This document shows positions 1-8,471 of a stretch of DNA of 12,430 nt, piece after piece. How positions within the stretch are numbered: position 1 is the stretch's first letter; each line of letters opens with the position of its first letter. The notes under the pieces were generated by a model. It searched no databases and had not been told where the DNA came from. It saw only the letters and a list, made by a program, of their open reading frames with translations. Both the position numbers and the translations under genes were made by a program. The DNA comes from Sulfuricurvum sp. (GTDB taxonomy: Bacteria > Campylobacterota > Campylobacteria > Campylobacterales > Sulfurimonadaceae). Location of the stretch: positions 1-12,430 of the forward strand of contig JAGXHZ010000110.1 of the NCBI GenBank assembly GCA_024635855.1. The letters run 5' to 3'.

Positions 1-741
1 CCCTAAAATAGCTTGCGCATAATCATAAGGAGTAATCGTTGCTTCATCATTGTAACGAACGCCTAAACCACCGCCAATATCAAAAAATTTAAGATTAATA
101 TCAATGGCACTCAATGAACGCATCAAATCAGCCACAATCACTGCTGCTTCATAGATGGGTTCAAGCTGGGTCAATTGGCTTCCGATGTGAAAATGGATAC
201 CGACAGCATCTAATGAATCCGAGTTTTTTGATCGAATATACATGCGTTTAGCCGCATCAATTTCAACTCCAAATTTATTGTCATGAAGACCGGTAGAAAT
301 GTAAGGATGCGTTTGGGGATCGATGTTTGGATTAACACGGATGCTAATACGCGCTTTGGTATTCAGTTCTTGCGCGATCATCTCGACTCGACCCAGCTCC
401 GCTTCACTCTCTACATTGATATAAAGAATATCGCTGGCAATCGCTTCGCGAATTTCATCGTCTCTCTTACCCACACCGCTAAAAATAACCTTATACGCGG
501 GAATACCTGCCATCAAAGCACGGCGCACTTCCCCGATAGAAACACAATCTGCTCCTGAGCCAAGAGAGGCAAAATGTTTAATGACACTTAAATTCGAATT
601 GGCTTTAACCGCATAGGCAAGAATCGATTTTCTCCCACGAAATGCCTCTTTAAGAGTCTCAAACTGCTCTTTCATTGCATCAAAATCATAAACATACAAC
701 GGCGTCCCGTAGGTTTGTGCCAAAGATTGAAATGGGATCAT
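1..741 (-). CDS. lysA: Diaminopimelate decarboxylase, N-terminal 247 residues (cut by window edge)
   Basis: LysA decarboxylates meso-diaminopimelate to L-lysine with pyridoxal phosphate (PLP), the last step of lysine synthesis in the cytoplasm. I translated this frame from the ATG at 741; it stays open to base 1. The fold-type III PLP barrel is evident: residues 43-48 read YAVKAN, with Lys46 the expected PLP-binding lysine. Further on come HFHIGSQ, and then a glycine-rich DIGGGLG phosphate-binding stretch. The C-terminal part, with the second substrate-binding half, lies outside the window. The start codon overlaps the stop of the upstream lptG-like gene by 4 bases (ATGA), and an AAGGGG ribosome binding site lies just before it, so it is probably translated together with that gene. 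Arginine or ornithine decarboxylases of the same fold are alternatives, but the motif spacing and the neighbours favour LysA. Confidence 0.95.
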   Translation of the reverse strand, partial: MIPFQSLAQTYGTPLYVYDFDAMKEQFETLKEAFRGRKSILAYAVKANSNLSVIKHFASLGSGADCVSIGEVRRALMAGIPAYKVIFSGVGKRDDEIREAIASDILYINVESEAELGRVEMIAQELNTKARISIRVNPNIDPQTHPYISTGLHDNKFGVEIDAAKRMYIRSKNSDSLDAVGIHFHIGSQLTQLEPIYEAAVIVADLMRSLSAIDINLKFFDIGGGLGVRYNDEATITPYDYAQAILG

Positions 742-1835
742 GCCACCCCTTTTTTTACTGAATTTATTCGCGATTTTATCCAAAACGAGCTTAGATGAAG
801 CGTACTAATGAGCGTAAGTATTCCAATAGGAACCATAATTCCCGCTTCCGGAGAGAGTGTTTTGTTGTTTGCGAGCTCACCGCTCATAAAGAGCAGTCCC
901 CATACAACCAACGTTACCAAGATGGAACTAAAACTGTATAAAGAAAGATTGCTAAAACGTGAACTCATAGGAACATAGGTATAAATAAGAATAATCATCA
1001 TTAGCGCAAACCATGGTGTCAAAAAATTACGATACAAAGAACTTTTTACTTTTGAAAGATCAACATTTTGGGATTCCAACAGCTTCATAGCATCAAAAGC
1101 ATCAACAATCGTATAATTTACTTTACCTTCATAAATTTGATCCAAGATTTTAGGTCTAAAATCGTGCAATACTCGTATATTTTCTACATCTCGTATCGTA
1201 ATTCCTTCTCCTTTTAAATTCAATGCTGCAGGCGGACGGATTATATGAGCACGTTTGATATTCCAGTAATGATCTTTATAATAGGCATCTTGTGCACTTA
1301 GCACTTCTTTAAATTTTCCCTTTTCAAAACTAAATACCCGTATGCTATGTGCCTCTTGGCTCATGGGATTGAGTGTTCCAAAAAAAATATAATTTCCTTC
1401 GTGGGTAAAAAATAAATTATTGGTTGGGGTCAAAAACTGCGATGATTCACGCAAATTATCCGCGTATTCATTTGCTCTGGCGAAAGAAGTCGCGTGTGCG
1501 GCGATATAGGCGCAAATGAGTGTAACCACGACAAAAAGAATGGGGGAGAGCACCTTCATACGAGAATAACCAAGGGCATAAAAAGAGGTCAAAGCATTGG
1601 AACGGATGAGCTCGATAATCGTCGCGATAAAAGCAAATACCAATGAAATAGGCAGCATCATATCCAAAGCATAAAGCCATTTATACACGCCATAAATGAT
1701 AACTAAGTTTGCAGAAGAGGGGAGAGCGTCTCCGTTATTGAGCATATCAAATCCGAGCATAAATCCGGTCAGTGCTATAACAATAATCAGACAATAACGA
1801 AGGTATAAAAACGATATCGTTTTAAAAAAAAGCAT
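738..1835 (-). CDS. lptG: LptF/LptG-family lipopolysaccharide export permease (YjgP/YjgQ type)
   Basis: This is an inner-membrane permease of the LptB2FG transporter, which extracts lipopolysaccharide and passes it to the periplasmic bridge. The 365-residue protein has the family layout: three hydrophobic segments near residues 12-30, 57-77 and 95-115; a soluble, probably periplasmic domain at about 118-265; then three more segments near 270-290, 300-318 and 332-352. The family usually has six membrane helices around a periplasmic beta-jellyroll, and the length fits. The ATG at 1835 has an AGG ribosome binding site 8 bases upstream. It lies 29 bases after pth and overlaps lysA by 4 bases. As I recall, a membrane protein gene sits in this same place next to pth in Campylobacter and Helicobacter. 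Assigning LptG rather than LptF is an inference; the family assignment is firm. Confidence 0.82.
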   Translation of the reverse strand: MLFFKTISFLYLRYCLIIVIALTGFMLGFDMLNNGDALPSSANLVIIYGVYKWLYALDMMLPISLVFAFIATIIELIRSNALTSFYALGYSRMKVLSPILFVVVTLICAYIAAHATSFARANEYADNLRESSQFLTPTNNLFFTHEGNYIFFGTLNPMSQEAHSIRVFSFEKGKFKEVLSAQDAYYKDHYWNIKRAHIIRPPAALNLKGEGITIRDVENIRVLHDFRPKILDQIYEGKVNYTIVDAFDAMKLLESQNVDLSKVKSSLYRNFLTPWFALMMIILIYTYVPMSSRFSNLSLYSFSSILVTLVVWGLLFMSGELANNKTLSPEAGIMVPIGILTLISTLHLSSFWIKSRINSVKKGVA

Positions 1836-1864
1836 ACAAAAACCTAGTAACTAAATGGTCTTTA

Positions 1865-2419
1865 TTATAGCGTTAAACCTTTGATAGAACACTTTGATGA
1901 AACTTCATTGCACTCTGACACAAGCAATAATTCTACGGCATCCGCAGCTTTACCAATCCACTCTTTTAGATGAACTTCTTCAAGAGGAGAAAAAGGGTAT
2001 AAAACATAATCAGCCACTTGAGACTTATGCTCAGGTTTGCCAATCCCCATTCGGACACGAATATAATCCGCTCCAATAGCGCTATCGGCTGATTTGAGAC
2101 CATTATGCCCTCCATGTCCGCCCCCCGTTTTAAAACGAAGTGCACCAAAAGAGAGATCTAAATCATCGTGGATGACAATGACCTCATCGATCTTATAAAA
2201 GTTTTTAACTGCAAGGATTGATTTACCGGATAGATTCATATAGGTTGTAGGTTTAAGAAGAAAATGTCCACCCATTTTAAACAATTCCCCATAAAAGGAA
2301 CTCTTTGAAACATCATGAACCGTATGGCGACGGCATAGCTCGTCGATAACCCTAAATCCAATGTTATGACGCGTGAGAGTATACGCCGCTCCAGGATTTC
2401 CCAGACCGACGATTAACAT
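1865..2419 (-). CDS. pth: Peptidyl-tRNA hydrolase
   Basis: Pth cleaves the ester bond of peptidyl-tRNAs that drop off stalled ribosomes, so that the tRNA can be reused. The 184-residue protein is the usual length for the bacterial family. All expected active-site residues are visible: Asn8 in GLGNPG, His18 in TRHNIGF, Asn62 in TYMNLSG, Asp85 in HDDLDL and Asn106 in GHGGHNGLKS. These match Escherichia coli Asn10, His20, Asn68, Asp93 and Asn114. The ATG at 2419 comes two bases after the rplY stop codon and has no strong ribosome binding site, so it is probably translated by coupling to rplY. Pairing with the ribosomal protein gene makes sense, as both serve translation. I see nothing unusual in the protein. 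Confidence 0.97.
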   Translation of the reverse strand: MLIVGLGNPGAAYTLTRHNIGFRVIDELCRRHTVHDVSKSSFYGELFKMGGHFLLKPTTYMNLSGKSILAVKNFYKIDEVIVIHDDLDLSFGALRFKTGGGHGGHNGLKSADSAIGADYIRVRMGIGKPEHKSQVADYVLYPFSPLEEVHLKEWIGKAADAVELLLVSECNEVSSKCSIKGLTL

Positions 2420-2421
2420 AC

Positions 2422-2958
2422 TTATTTTGCTTTAATGATACTTAGAACTGATACGCGGTCCGCATCAGTAAAGGTAACATTTGCAACACTTGCAACATCA
2501 CGAACCAATACAGAATCGCCCAAATCAAGTGGTGCTACATTGATTTCAATTGCGTTTGGCAAGTTTTCGATTGCCGCTTTAACGCGAAGACGTTTTTTAG
2601 CAACAAACAACATCCCTTTGTTTTTCAAACCGATTGGAGTTCCTACAGGTTTAACAGGGATATTATAATGAGCTACAAGACCAGCTTGTGCTACCATCAA
2701 ATCAACGTGCAACAAATTTCCAGAAACCGGATGAGACTCATATCCTTGAACAACAAGGTTCATCTCATTACCCGCAACGCTAACAGGAAATGCAATACTC
2801 TCTTTATTACGAACGGTACGGATAAAATCGTTCATTTTGAACGCAGCATTGATATTCTCAAGCCCTTTTCCGTATATGTTTGCAATAAGATAACCATCAC
2901 GGCGAAGCGCTTTTGTTGCAGGCTTGCCAATACTCTCTCTAAGAATGCCTTCTAGCAT
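2422..2958 (-). CDS. rplY: 50S ribosomal protein L25, Ctc long form
   Basis: L25 binds 5S rRNA in the large ribosomal subunit. The 178 residues match the long Ctc/TL5 form rather than the roughly 94-residue E. coli form. The N-terminal 5S-binding beta domain covers about residues 1-90 and ends in the conserved HVDLM motif (84-88). A C-terminal TL5-type beta domain follows, about 95-178, with the typical IPVKPVGTPIG start. The ATG at 2958 has a clear AAGGA ribosome binding site 6 bases upstream, and a TATAAT promoter element lies in the 70-base gap before it. It heads the run rplY-pth-lptG-lysA. In Bacillus the same long form is a general stress protein, but nothing here shows stress control. 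Confidence 0.96.
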   Translation of the reverse strand: MLEGILRESIGKPATKALRRDGYLIANIYGKGLENINAAFKMNDFIRTVRNKESIAFPVSVAGNEMNLVVQGYESHPVSGNLLHVDLMVAQAGLVAHYNIPVKPVGTPIGLKNKGMLFVAKKRLRVKAAIENLPNAIEINVAPLDLGDSVLVRDVASVANVTFTDADRVSVLSIIKAK

Positions 2959-2989
2959 AGTGTGTCCTTTGGAAATAAAAATGAGGCGA

Positions 2990-2995
2990 ATTATA
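2990..2995 (-). promoter_or_regulatory. Promoter -10 element (TATAAT) for rplY-pth-lptG-lysA
   Basis: A perfect TATAAT is read on the minus strand, 32 to 37 bases before the rplY ATG. A transcript would start near 2983 and have a leader of about 25 bases containing the AAGGA ribosome binding site. The upstream sequence is AT-rich with T tracts and has no convincing -35 box, which is typical of sigma-70 promoters in Campylobacterota. The call rests on the match and its placement only. Confidence 0.6.
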
Positions 2996-3028
2996 CTTAA
3001 AAATTGTTTAAAATACTATAAACTTTAT

Positions 3029-4222
3029 TTACCCCTTTAGCCCGATAAATTCTTCTTCTCTAAATTCTTTGGGCTCATCTTCTTTTCCGATTTGATTTTT
3101 ATCAATCGTTCCGGCCATCCCTTCCATACGAAGCTTCAAATCCGATGCCGAAGTAGCGTATGCGAGAGCATCTTCACGAGAAATTCGTCCTGCTAAATAA
3201 AGGTCTAAAATCCCCTGATCAAAGGTTTGTGATTTATACAGTTCTTTTCCCTCTGCAATCGTATCAGGAATTTCAATATCACGATTTTCCGCAATCAGTT
3301 GTTCAATACGTGCAGTCCGCACTAATACCTCCAATGCTGCAACCCTCTTCCCATCCACTGTAGGGATAAGGCGTTGAGAAATAACTCCCTTTAATACCGA
3401 TGATAGTGTCATACGAACACGATTTTGCTCCATCGATGGAAATACCGAAACAATACGGTTCACCGTCTCCTTCGCATCCAAGGTATGCAGTGTTGAAAAT
3501 ACCAAATGCCCCGTATCCGCAGCATGAAGGGCAATTTCTATGGTCTCCATATCCCGCATTTCCCCAACGAGGATAATATCAGGATCTTCACGCAATGCAG
3601 CACGCAATGCCCCGCCAAAACTGTGAGTATCCTGCCCGACACTACGTTGATTGACAATACACTTTCGGTCTTTATGAACAAACTCGATAGGATCTTCAAT
3701 GGTAATAATGTGCTTACGCTTATTCCAGTTAATCTCATTAATCAAAGCTGCAAGTGTCGTCGATTTACCACTTCCGGTAACCCCTGTCACTAACACCAAT
3801 CCACGCTCTATTTGCGCAAAACTGTGGACAATATCTGGAAGATTTAGCTCATCAATGGTTAATATTTTGACTGGAATCAAACGAAAGACGGCTGAAATTC
3901 CTTCCATTTGGAAAAAAATATTAATACGAAAGCGGGTATTTTCATCAAATGGGTAGACAAGGTCCAGCTCTTTTTTTTCAACCAATTCATGAAAACGGGT
4001 ACGCAATAACTCTTTTGCAAAAATAAGTGCATCATCTTTGGAAAATATTTCTCCCGACAAAGGAATAATTTCTCCATTCACCCGTGCACGTACAACAGCA
4101 TTCGCTTTAATGTGCAAGTCACTTCCCCCAGCATCGACCATACGACGTAAATAACCGCGTATTTTTTTTAATACTTCAAAATTCAAATCGTCTAAATTAT
4201 TATAGTGTCCTTCGTCTATCAT
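3029..4222 (-). CDS. PilT/PilU-family type IV pilus retraction ATPase
   Basis: This is a cytoplasmic hexameric ATPase of the secretion ATPase superfamily; PilT-type members drive type IV pilus disassembly, retraction and twitching. The 397-residue protein has an N-terminal PAS-like domain (about 20-120, with GGSDLHIKA at 32-40), a Walker A motif GVTGSGKST (147-155), an Asp box ITIEDPIEF (173-181), a Walker B region at 213-224 (DPDIILVGEMRD) and a His box TGHLVFSTLHT (237-247). The PilT signature AIRNLIRE is replaced by ARIEQLIAE (304-312), and the last 30 or so residues form an acidic tail. I therefore leave open whether it is PilT or a PilU-like paralogue. The ATG at 4222 follows the tal stop by 2 bases, with GGAG 6 bases upstream. 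No other pilus gene is in the window. Confidence 0.88.
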   Translation of the reverse strand: MIDEGHYNNLDDLNFEVLKKIRGYLRRMVDAGGSDLHIKANAVVRARVNGEIIPLSGEIFSKDDALIFAKELLRTRFHELVEKKELDLVYPFDENTRFRINIFFQMEGISAVFRLIPVKILTIDELNLPDIVHSFAQIERGLVLVTGVTGSGKSTTLAALINEINWNKRKHIITIEDPIEFVHKDRKCIVNQRSVGQDTHSFGGALRAALREDPDIILVGEMRDMETIEIALHAADTGHLVFSTLHTLDAKETVNRIVSVFPSMEQNRVRMTLSSVLKGVISQRLIPTVDGKRVAALEVLVRTARIEQLIAENRDIEIPDTIAEGKELYKSQTFDQGILDLYLAGRISREDALAYATSASDLKLRMEGMAGTIDKNQIGKEDEPKEFREEEFIGLKG

Positions 4223-4224
4223 TG

Positions 4225-5208
4225 CTACTCCAATGCACTTAAAATTTCACTAAAGGCTGTTTTGAATGCGTCCAGTCCTTCTCGTATCTGTGCCTCAATT
4301 ACGACATCCATATCCACACCTGCCTTTCGTACTCTTTGTTTATGCGCTTCTATCTTTTCATTTGCAATGGGAAGTTTAATCATCTTGTCCCCTCTCGCGA
4401 CATAGGCTTCAATCGTTGCAATGGGTGCCGTATTCACACTGTTGCACGCAAGTAATTCATCAATATAATAGGATGCTCTCAGATCATCACCCTTGACACC
4501 GGTACTGGCAAAAAGAACCCGACATTTTGGTACGTTCAAGGCTTCAACTTTATTATAAATATCTGCCGCATTCATAATCCCCATAAGCCCCGGTTCAATA
4601 CCTGAAGAGACCAATTTATCATCAATAGCTCTATCGATTCGACTGACAAAAACACTAATAACACTGTTTACGATATTGTGGGCTTCTTGAGCCGCATCAA
4701 AAAAGGCTTTAGCGCATTGAATTGCTTGATGTTCTGAAAAAATCAAAGTGGCGTTCACCGGAATATTACGAGATGCCAATGCCTTCATCGCATCATAGCC
4801 GGCATCTGTTGCGGGAACTTTAATCATAACGTTAGGACGTCCAACGCTCTCATAGAGTCGAATTCCCTCCGCGATTGTCCCGTGCGTGTCATCACACAAA
4901 AAGGGATCAACTTCAATACTCACATACCCATCATCACCCGTATCATACAAAGGTCGTAAAATATCCGCAGCTTTTTGAATATCAAAAATGGCAAGGCTCT
5001 CGTATTTTTCTTTTGGTGTTAAAGAGGATAATGTTTCAAGTTGTTCCTTGTACGCATCCGAAGTAAGGATAGCATTTTTAAAAATAGCAGGGTTTGAAGT
5101 GGCTCCGTTAATAATACCTTGAGTAATCAGTTCCTTAAAACCTTCATCCAAAAAAGTTCGCTCAATAAAATCAGCCCATAATGAAAAACGAGATGCGGGA
5201 ATATACAT
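4225..5208 (-). CDS. tal: Transaldolase
   Basis: Transaldolase moves a three-carbon dihydroxyacetone unit between sugar phosphates in the non-oxidative pentose phosphate pathway. The protein reads as an alpha/beta barrel with Asp13, GATSNPAIF (35-43), Glu99 in a VSIEVDP stretch, and Lys130 in IKVPAT as the Schiff-base lysine, followed by the NATLIFS strand. I chose the ATG at 5208 (327 residues). A longer frame from a TTG at 5223 exists, but that TTG overlaps the GGAG ribosome binding site serving the ATG (9-base spacing) and has no binding site of its own. An extended -10 promoter lies in the gap before it. It is followed after 2 bases by the pilT-family gene. The sequence fits the long, TalB-like or mycobacterial-type enzymes rather than the short MipB/TalC type. 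Confidence 0.94.
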   Translation of the reverse strand: MYIPASRFSLWADFIERTFLDEGFKELITQGIINGATSNPAIFKNAILTSDAYKEQLETLSSLTPKEKYESLAIFDIQKAADILRPLYDTGDDGYVSIEVDPFLCDDTHGTIAEGIRLYESVGRPNVMIKVPATDAGYDAMKALASRNIPVNATLIFSEHQAIQCAKAFFDAAQEAHNIVNSVISVFVSRIDRAIDDKLVSSGIEPGLMGIMNAADIYNKVEALNVPKCRVLFASTGVKGDDLRASYYIDELLACNSVNTAPIATIEAYVARGDKMIKLPIANEKIEAHKQRVRKAGVDMDVVIEAQIREGLDAFKTAFSEILSALE

Positions 5209-5241
5209 AAATTTTGACTCCAAGCGTTTAAAAGTAAAACG

Positions 5242-5247
5242 ATTATG
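5242..5247 (-). promoter_or_regulatory. Probable extended -10 promoter element for tal
   Basis: Read on the minus strand, the 49-base gap after aat contains TGGCATAAT: a TG one base before CATAAT, five of six matches to TATAAT. A transcript would begin near 5235, leaving a leader of about 27 bases that carries the GGAG ribosome binding site. A T tract precedes the element and no -35 box is visible. It implies that tal can be transcribed independently of the clpS-clpA-aat operon. The evidence is sequence match only. Confidence 0.45.
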
Positions 5248-5272
5248 CCAAAAAATTATTTAAAGTTGCGAT

Positions 5273-5938
5273 TTATACCCAGTGAGAAATCGTCAATCCA
5301 TCACGTGCACTTTTTAGCCGCTTTAAAAAATCGTTTCTGGACACCTCTATTGCCCCTAAACTTTTGAGATGCTGCGTCGGTACCTGACAGTCGATAAACT
5401 CATATCCCCATTGTGTCAGCTTCTCAATTAATACCGCAAATGCTGATTTTGATGCATCCGAAACGCGCGCGAACATCGACTCACCGCAAAACACTTTTCC
5501 CACACTCACACCGTACAATCCCCCTACCAAGAAACCATCTTGGTACGCTTCAACGCTGTGAGCGTGTCCCAATGCATGCAACACTTCATACGCCTCGATC
5601 ATCTCAGGGACAATCCACGTACCTTTTTGTTGACCTCTTGGAGCTTTTGCGCATTCTCGTATTACCTGCGAAAAATCCGTGTCAAATCGAATGTCAAATT
5701 GGGGTATTTTTTTACGTAAGGAACGGTGCAGTTTAAAATCAGCAAGGTCTAAAATAAGACGCGGATTGGGAGACCACCATAAAATCGGATCACCAGCGCT
5801 GTACCATGGGAAGATTCCGTTTCGGTAGCCTAGCATCAACCGTGAGGGGGAAAGATCACCGCCATACGCCACAATCCCCTCAGCAGAAGCGTCTTGGGGA
5901 TCGGGAAATGAGAGATAATGGGAAAGACGCGGAATCAT
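5273..5938 (-). CDS. aat: Leucyl/phenylalanyl-tRNA--protein transferase
   Basis: Aat moves Leu or Phe from aminoacyl-tRNA to the N-terminus of proteins that begin with Arg or Lys, turning secondary N-degrons into primary ones read by ClpS. The 221-residue protein carries the family hallmarks: FPDPQDAS at 11-18, GDLSP with YRNGIFPWY and WWSPNPR (27-60), TWIVPEM (107-113), the central GGLYGVSVG and GESMFARVSDASKSA (139-166), and FIDCQV with HLKSLGA near the C-terminus. Its ATG at 5938 directly follows the clpA stop codon with no spacer and no clear ribosome binding site, so translation is probably coupled to clpA. Placement with clpS and clpA matches its role. Length and motifs look complete. 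Confidence 0.96.
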   Translation of the reverse strand: MIPRLSHYLSFPDPQDASAEGIVAYGGDLSPSRLMLGYRNGIFPWYSAGDPILWWSPNPRLILDLADFKLHRSLRKKIPQFDIRFDTDFSQVIRECAKAPRGQQKGTWIVPEMIEAYEVLHALGHAHSVEAYQDGFLVGGLYGVSVGKVFCGESMFARVSDASKSAFAVLIEKLTQWGYEFIDCQVPTQHLKSLGAIEVSRNDFLKRLKSARDGLTISHWV

Positions 5939-8119
5939 TTAGGACTGATAATCAAAAATAAGCACTTCGTTAAAATCAATGCTCACCTTACCACCTTGCG
6001 TCAGCTTGCCAAACAATATCTCATCCACTAACGGATCTTTGATTTTTTCTTGTATCACCAGGGCCAGTGGTCGGGCCCCCATTGCTTTATCATACCCAAT
6101 ACGTGCAAAGTATCCTTTGGCTTCTTTACTCACCGAAATGGAGACTTTTTTCGGCTTTAGCTGAGTATTCAGTTCTCGAATAAATTTATCTACAATTCCC
6201 TCAACAACCGATGATGGCAAAGTCTCAAATTCCACAACGGCGTCAAGACGATTGCGAAATTCAGGGGTAAAAAACGATTTAAGTGCTTCATGCCGTGAAA
6301 TCGAACTGTCTGCATTGAATCCCATCACGGTTCGTTCAGTCGCACCGATATTAGAGGTCATAATCAAGACCACATTAGCAAAATTCGCTTTGTACCCGTT
6401 GTTATCGGTCAAGGTCGCATTGTCCATCACTTGAAGCAAAATATTGACCAAATCAGGATGGGCTTTCTCAATCTCATCCAGTAAAAGAACGGTATAAGGA
6501 TGCTTACGAACCGCCTCACTCAAAAGTCCACCCTGCTCAAATCCGACATATCCAGGAGGTGCCCCGATAAGACGGCTAATGCTGTGTTTTTCCATATACT
6601 CCGACATATCAAACCGCTCAAAATGAATCCCCATCGATTGCGCAAGTGATTTGGCAAGTTCCGTTTTTCCAACGCCCGTAGGTCCTGAAAACAAGAATGA
6701 AGCAATCGGTTTATTCGGTTGAGACAAACCTGCGTACGACCGTTTAATGGAGCGAACGACTTGTATGAGGGCATTATCTTGTCCGATGACTAGCGTCTTT
6801 AGCTCTTCTTCCAATCCTGCCAACTTAGAACGATCATCCCCCGACATTTTAGACACCGGAACTCCCGTCATTTTAAAGATGACACTCTCTATATCATGAG
6901 GAGTAACGGTCGTGCGCTTATGCCGATGAAGATGAAACGATGCCCCTGCTTCGTCCATCAAATCAATGGCGACGTCGGGTAAAAATCGATCCGTGATAAA
7001 TTTTTTGGAAAGTTCTACCGCACTTCGTAAGGCTTTATCGGTATATTTTACACCGTGATGTTTTTCATACCGCTCTCTAAGCCCTTTAAGGATTAAAAAA
7101 CTCTCCTCTTGCGATGGCTCATTCACATCGATACGTGCAAACCGTCGGCTTAGAGCTCTGTCTTTTTCAAAAACCGATCGGTATTCCGCATGGGTGGTTG
7201 CCCCCATACATTTGAGATTTCCGGATGCGAGGGCAGGTTTTAGCTGATTAGACGCGTCCATACTCCCTCCCCCAACCGCTCCGGCACCGACAATAGTATG
7301 TATCTCATCTATAAATAAAATAGCATTAGGATGCCCCTGAACTTCATCAATGACCGCTTTGAGCCGTTTTTCAAAATCACCGCGATATTTTGTTCCTGCA
7401 AGCATCGCCCCTAAATCCAATGCAAAAAGCTCAGCATTTTCAAGGAGTTTGGGAACATCACCAGAGACGATACGAAGCGCTAACCCTTCCGCAATCGCCG
7501 TTTTGCCCACTCCCGGTTCGCCGATAAGAAGCGGATTATTTTTACGGCGACGGCAAAGTGTCTGAATAGCACGTTCGATTTCGTTGACACGACCGATGAC
7601 CGGATCGATTTTTCCTTTTTTAGCCTGTTCTATCAGATTAATTGAATATTTTTCCAATGCACCTTGGGCTTCTTCGCTTTGCATCGGTGCATCAAGTTCT
7701 TGATGTGAAATCGCTTCAAGCAAATCAACCCGGCTGATTCCATACTCTTCAAGCAGCAGACATGCGTACGTATGGTGCTCTTCATACACTGCCGCAATAA
7801 AGTCACCTACATCAGCATGTTGTTTTTGAGCACTTTTGACATGGCGCATCATCTCATCGATCATCCGAGCAAGGGCTACGGTTTCAAAAGGTTCTTGATT
7901 TACTTCTTCAGGAAGAGTTTCCATGGAATGCATTAAATAATGTCCCAACGCCTCACGAATAACTTCAATCTCTCCGCCGCATGCTTTAATAATTGAAGCA
8001 CCTTCTGCGGAGTTTAACAAACAGAGCATCACATGCTCAATCGTGAGATATTCATGTCGCTGATGACGGGCTAATGCAATCGCTTTTTGAAAAATTGAAT
8101 TTAATTGGACGCTTATCAT
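5939..8119 (-). CDS. clpA: ATP-dependent Clp protease ATP-binding subunit ClpA
   Basis: ClpA is the AAA+ unfoldase that feeds substrates into the ClpP peptidase, including N-degron proteins delivered by ClpS. The 726 residues comprise a Clp N-domain (about 1-145), a first AAA domain with Walker A GEPGVGKT (200-207) and Walker B ILFIDE (267-272), and a second with Walker A GPTGVGKT (479-486) and Walker B VLLLDE (544-549). MGF at 599-601 occupies the place of the IGL/IGF loop that docks ClpP, so a ClpP partner is expected elsewhere in the genome. There is no long coiled-coil insertion between the domains, which excludes ClpB and ClpC. The ATG at 8119 overlaps the clpS stop by one base, with GGAGG 7 bases upstream. 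E. coli ClpA is slightly longer, at 758 residues. Confidence 0.97.
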   Translation of the reverse strand: MISVQLNSIFQKAIALARHQRHEYLTIEHVMLCLLNSAEGASIIKACGGEIEVIREALGHYLMHSMETLPEEVNQEPFETVALARMIDEMMRHVKSAQKQHADVGDFIAAVYEEHHTYACLLLEEYGISRVDLLEAISHQELDAPMQSEEAQGALEKYSINLIEQAKKGKIDPVIGRVNEIERAIQTLCRRRKNNPLLIGEPGVGKTAIAEGLALRIVSGDVPKLLENAELFALDLGAMLAGTKYRGDFEKRLKAVIDEVQGHPNAILFIDEIHTIVGAGAVGGGSMDASNQLKPALASGNLKCMGATTHAEYRSVFEKDRALSRRFARIDVNEPSQEESFLILKGLRERYEKHHGVKYTDKALRSAVELSKKFITDRFLPDVAIDLMDEAGASFHLHRHKRTTVTPHDIESVIFKMTGVPVSKMSGDDRSKLAGLEEELKTLVIGQDNALIQVVRSIKRSYAGLSQPNKPIASFLFSGPTGVGKTELAKSLAQSMGIHFERFDMSEYMEKHSISRLIGAPPGYVGFEQGGLLSEAVRKHPYTVLLLDEIEKAHPDLVNILLQVMDNATLTDNNGYKANFANVVLIMTSNIGATERTVMGFNADSSISRHEALKSFFTPEFRNRLDAVVEFETLPSSVVEGIVDKFIRELNTQLKPKKVSISVSKEAKGYFARIGYDKAMGARPLALVIQEKIKDPLVDEILFGKLTQGGKVSIDFNEVLIFDYQS

Positions 8120-8418
8120 CAGACTTCCTCCATCACAGCTTTCAATGGAAAACCGCTCTCTCTGGAGAGGGAACCAACTTGCTGAATTTTTGTCTCCGCA
8201 ATCTCATACGAATACGTTCCGCATAAACCTCGACCGTTTTGATGGACCTGCATCATAATCTGATGCGCTTGACCATAATCTTTGCGAAAAATACCGATCA
8301 ATATATCAATAACAAAATCCATAGACGTATAATCGTCATTCAACAAATAGACATGATATTTTTTGGGCTCTCGAAGATCCAAAGAATTTTCAAGGCTGCG
8401 TTGTGTTTTTGTACTCAC
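8119..8418 (-). CDS. clpS: ATP-dependent Clp protease adaptor ClpS
   Basis: ClpS recognises bulky N-terminal residues (Leu, Phe, Tyr, Trp) and hands those proteins to ClpA. The 99-residue protein has a flexible N-terminal stretch (about 1-19) and then the core fold. The pocket residues are recognisable: Asn27, Asp28 and Asp29 in LLNDDYT, Met33 in the following MDFV, and His59 in QVHQNGRG, matching the alpha-amino-binding Asn, Asp and His of E. coli ClpS. The start is a GTG at 8418, supported by an AGGGA ribosome binding site about 5 bases upstream. The stop overlaps the clpA ATG by one base (TGATG), so the two are co-translated. It is 53 bases from the upstream sulfhydrylase-type gene. I could not pick out a convincing promoter in that gap. 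Confidence 0.96.
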   Translation of the reverse strand: MSTKTQRSLENSLDLREPKKYHVYLLNDDYTSMDFVIDILIGIFRKDYGQAHQIMMQVHQNGRGLCGTYSYEIAETKIQQVGSLSRESGFPLKAVMEEV

Positions 8419-8471
8419 GATTATCCCTAATTTTAAAAAATAACTTTAACAAGCATCGCGTATTGTTTGGC

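Noticed and set aside
283..558. A 91-codon open frame on the plus strand
   Set aside because: It runs antisense to lysA, whose PLP-barrel motifs cover the same bases.
5209..5223. An N-terminal extension of transaldolase from a TTG at 5223
   Set aside because: The TTG falls on the GGAG ribosome binding site of the ATG at 5208 and has no binding site of its own.
5413..5736. A 107-codon open frame on the plus strand
   Set aside because: It is antisense to aat, which has complete family motifs across this span; no ribosome binding site or recognisable domain supports it.
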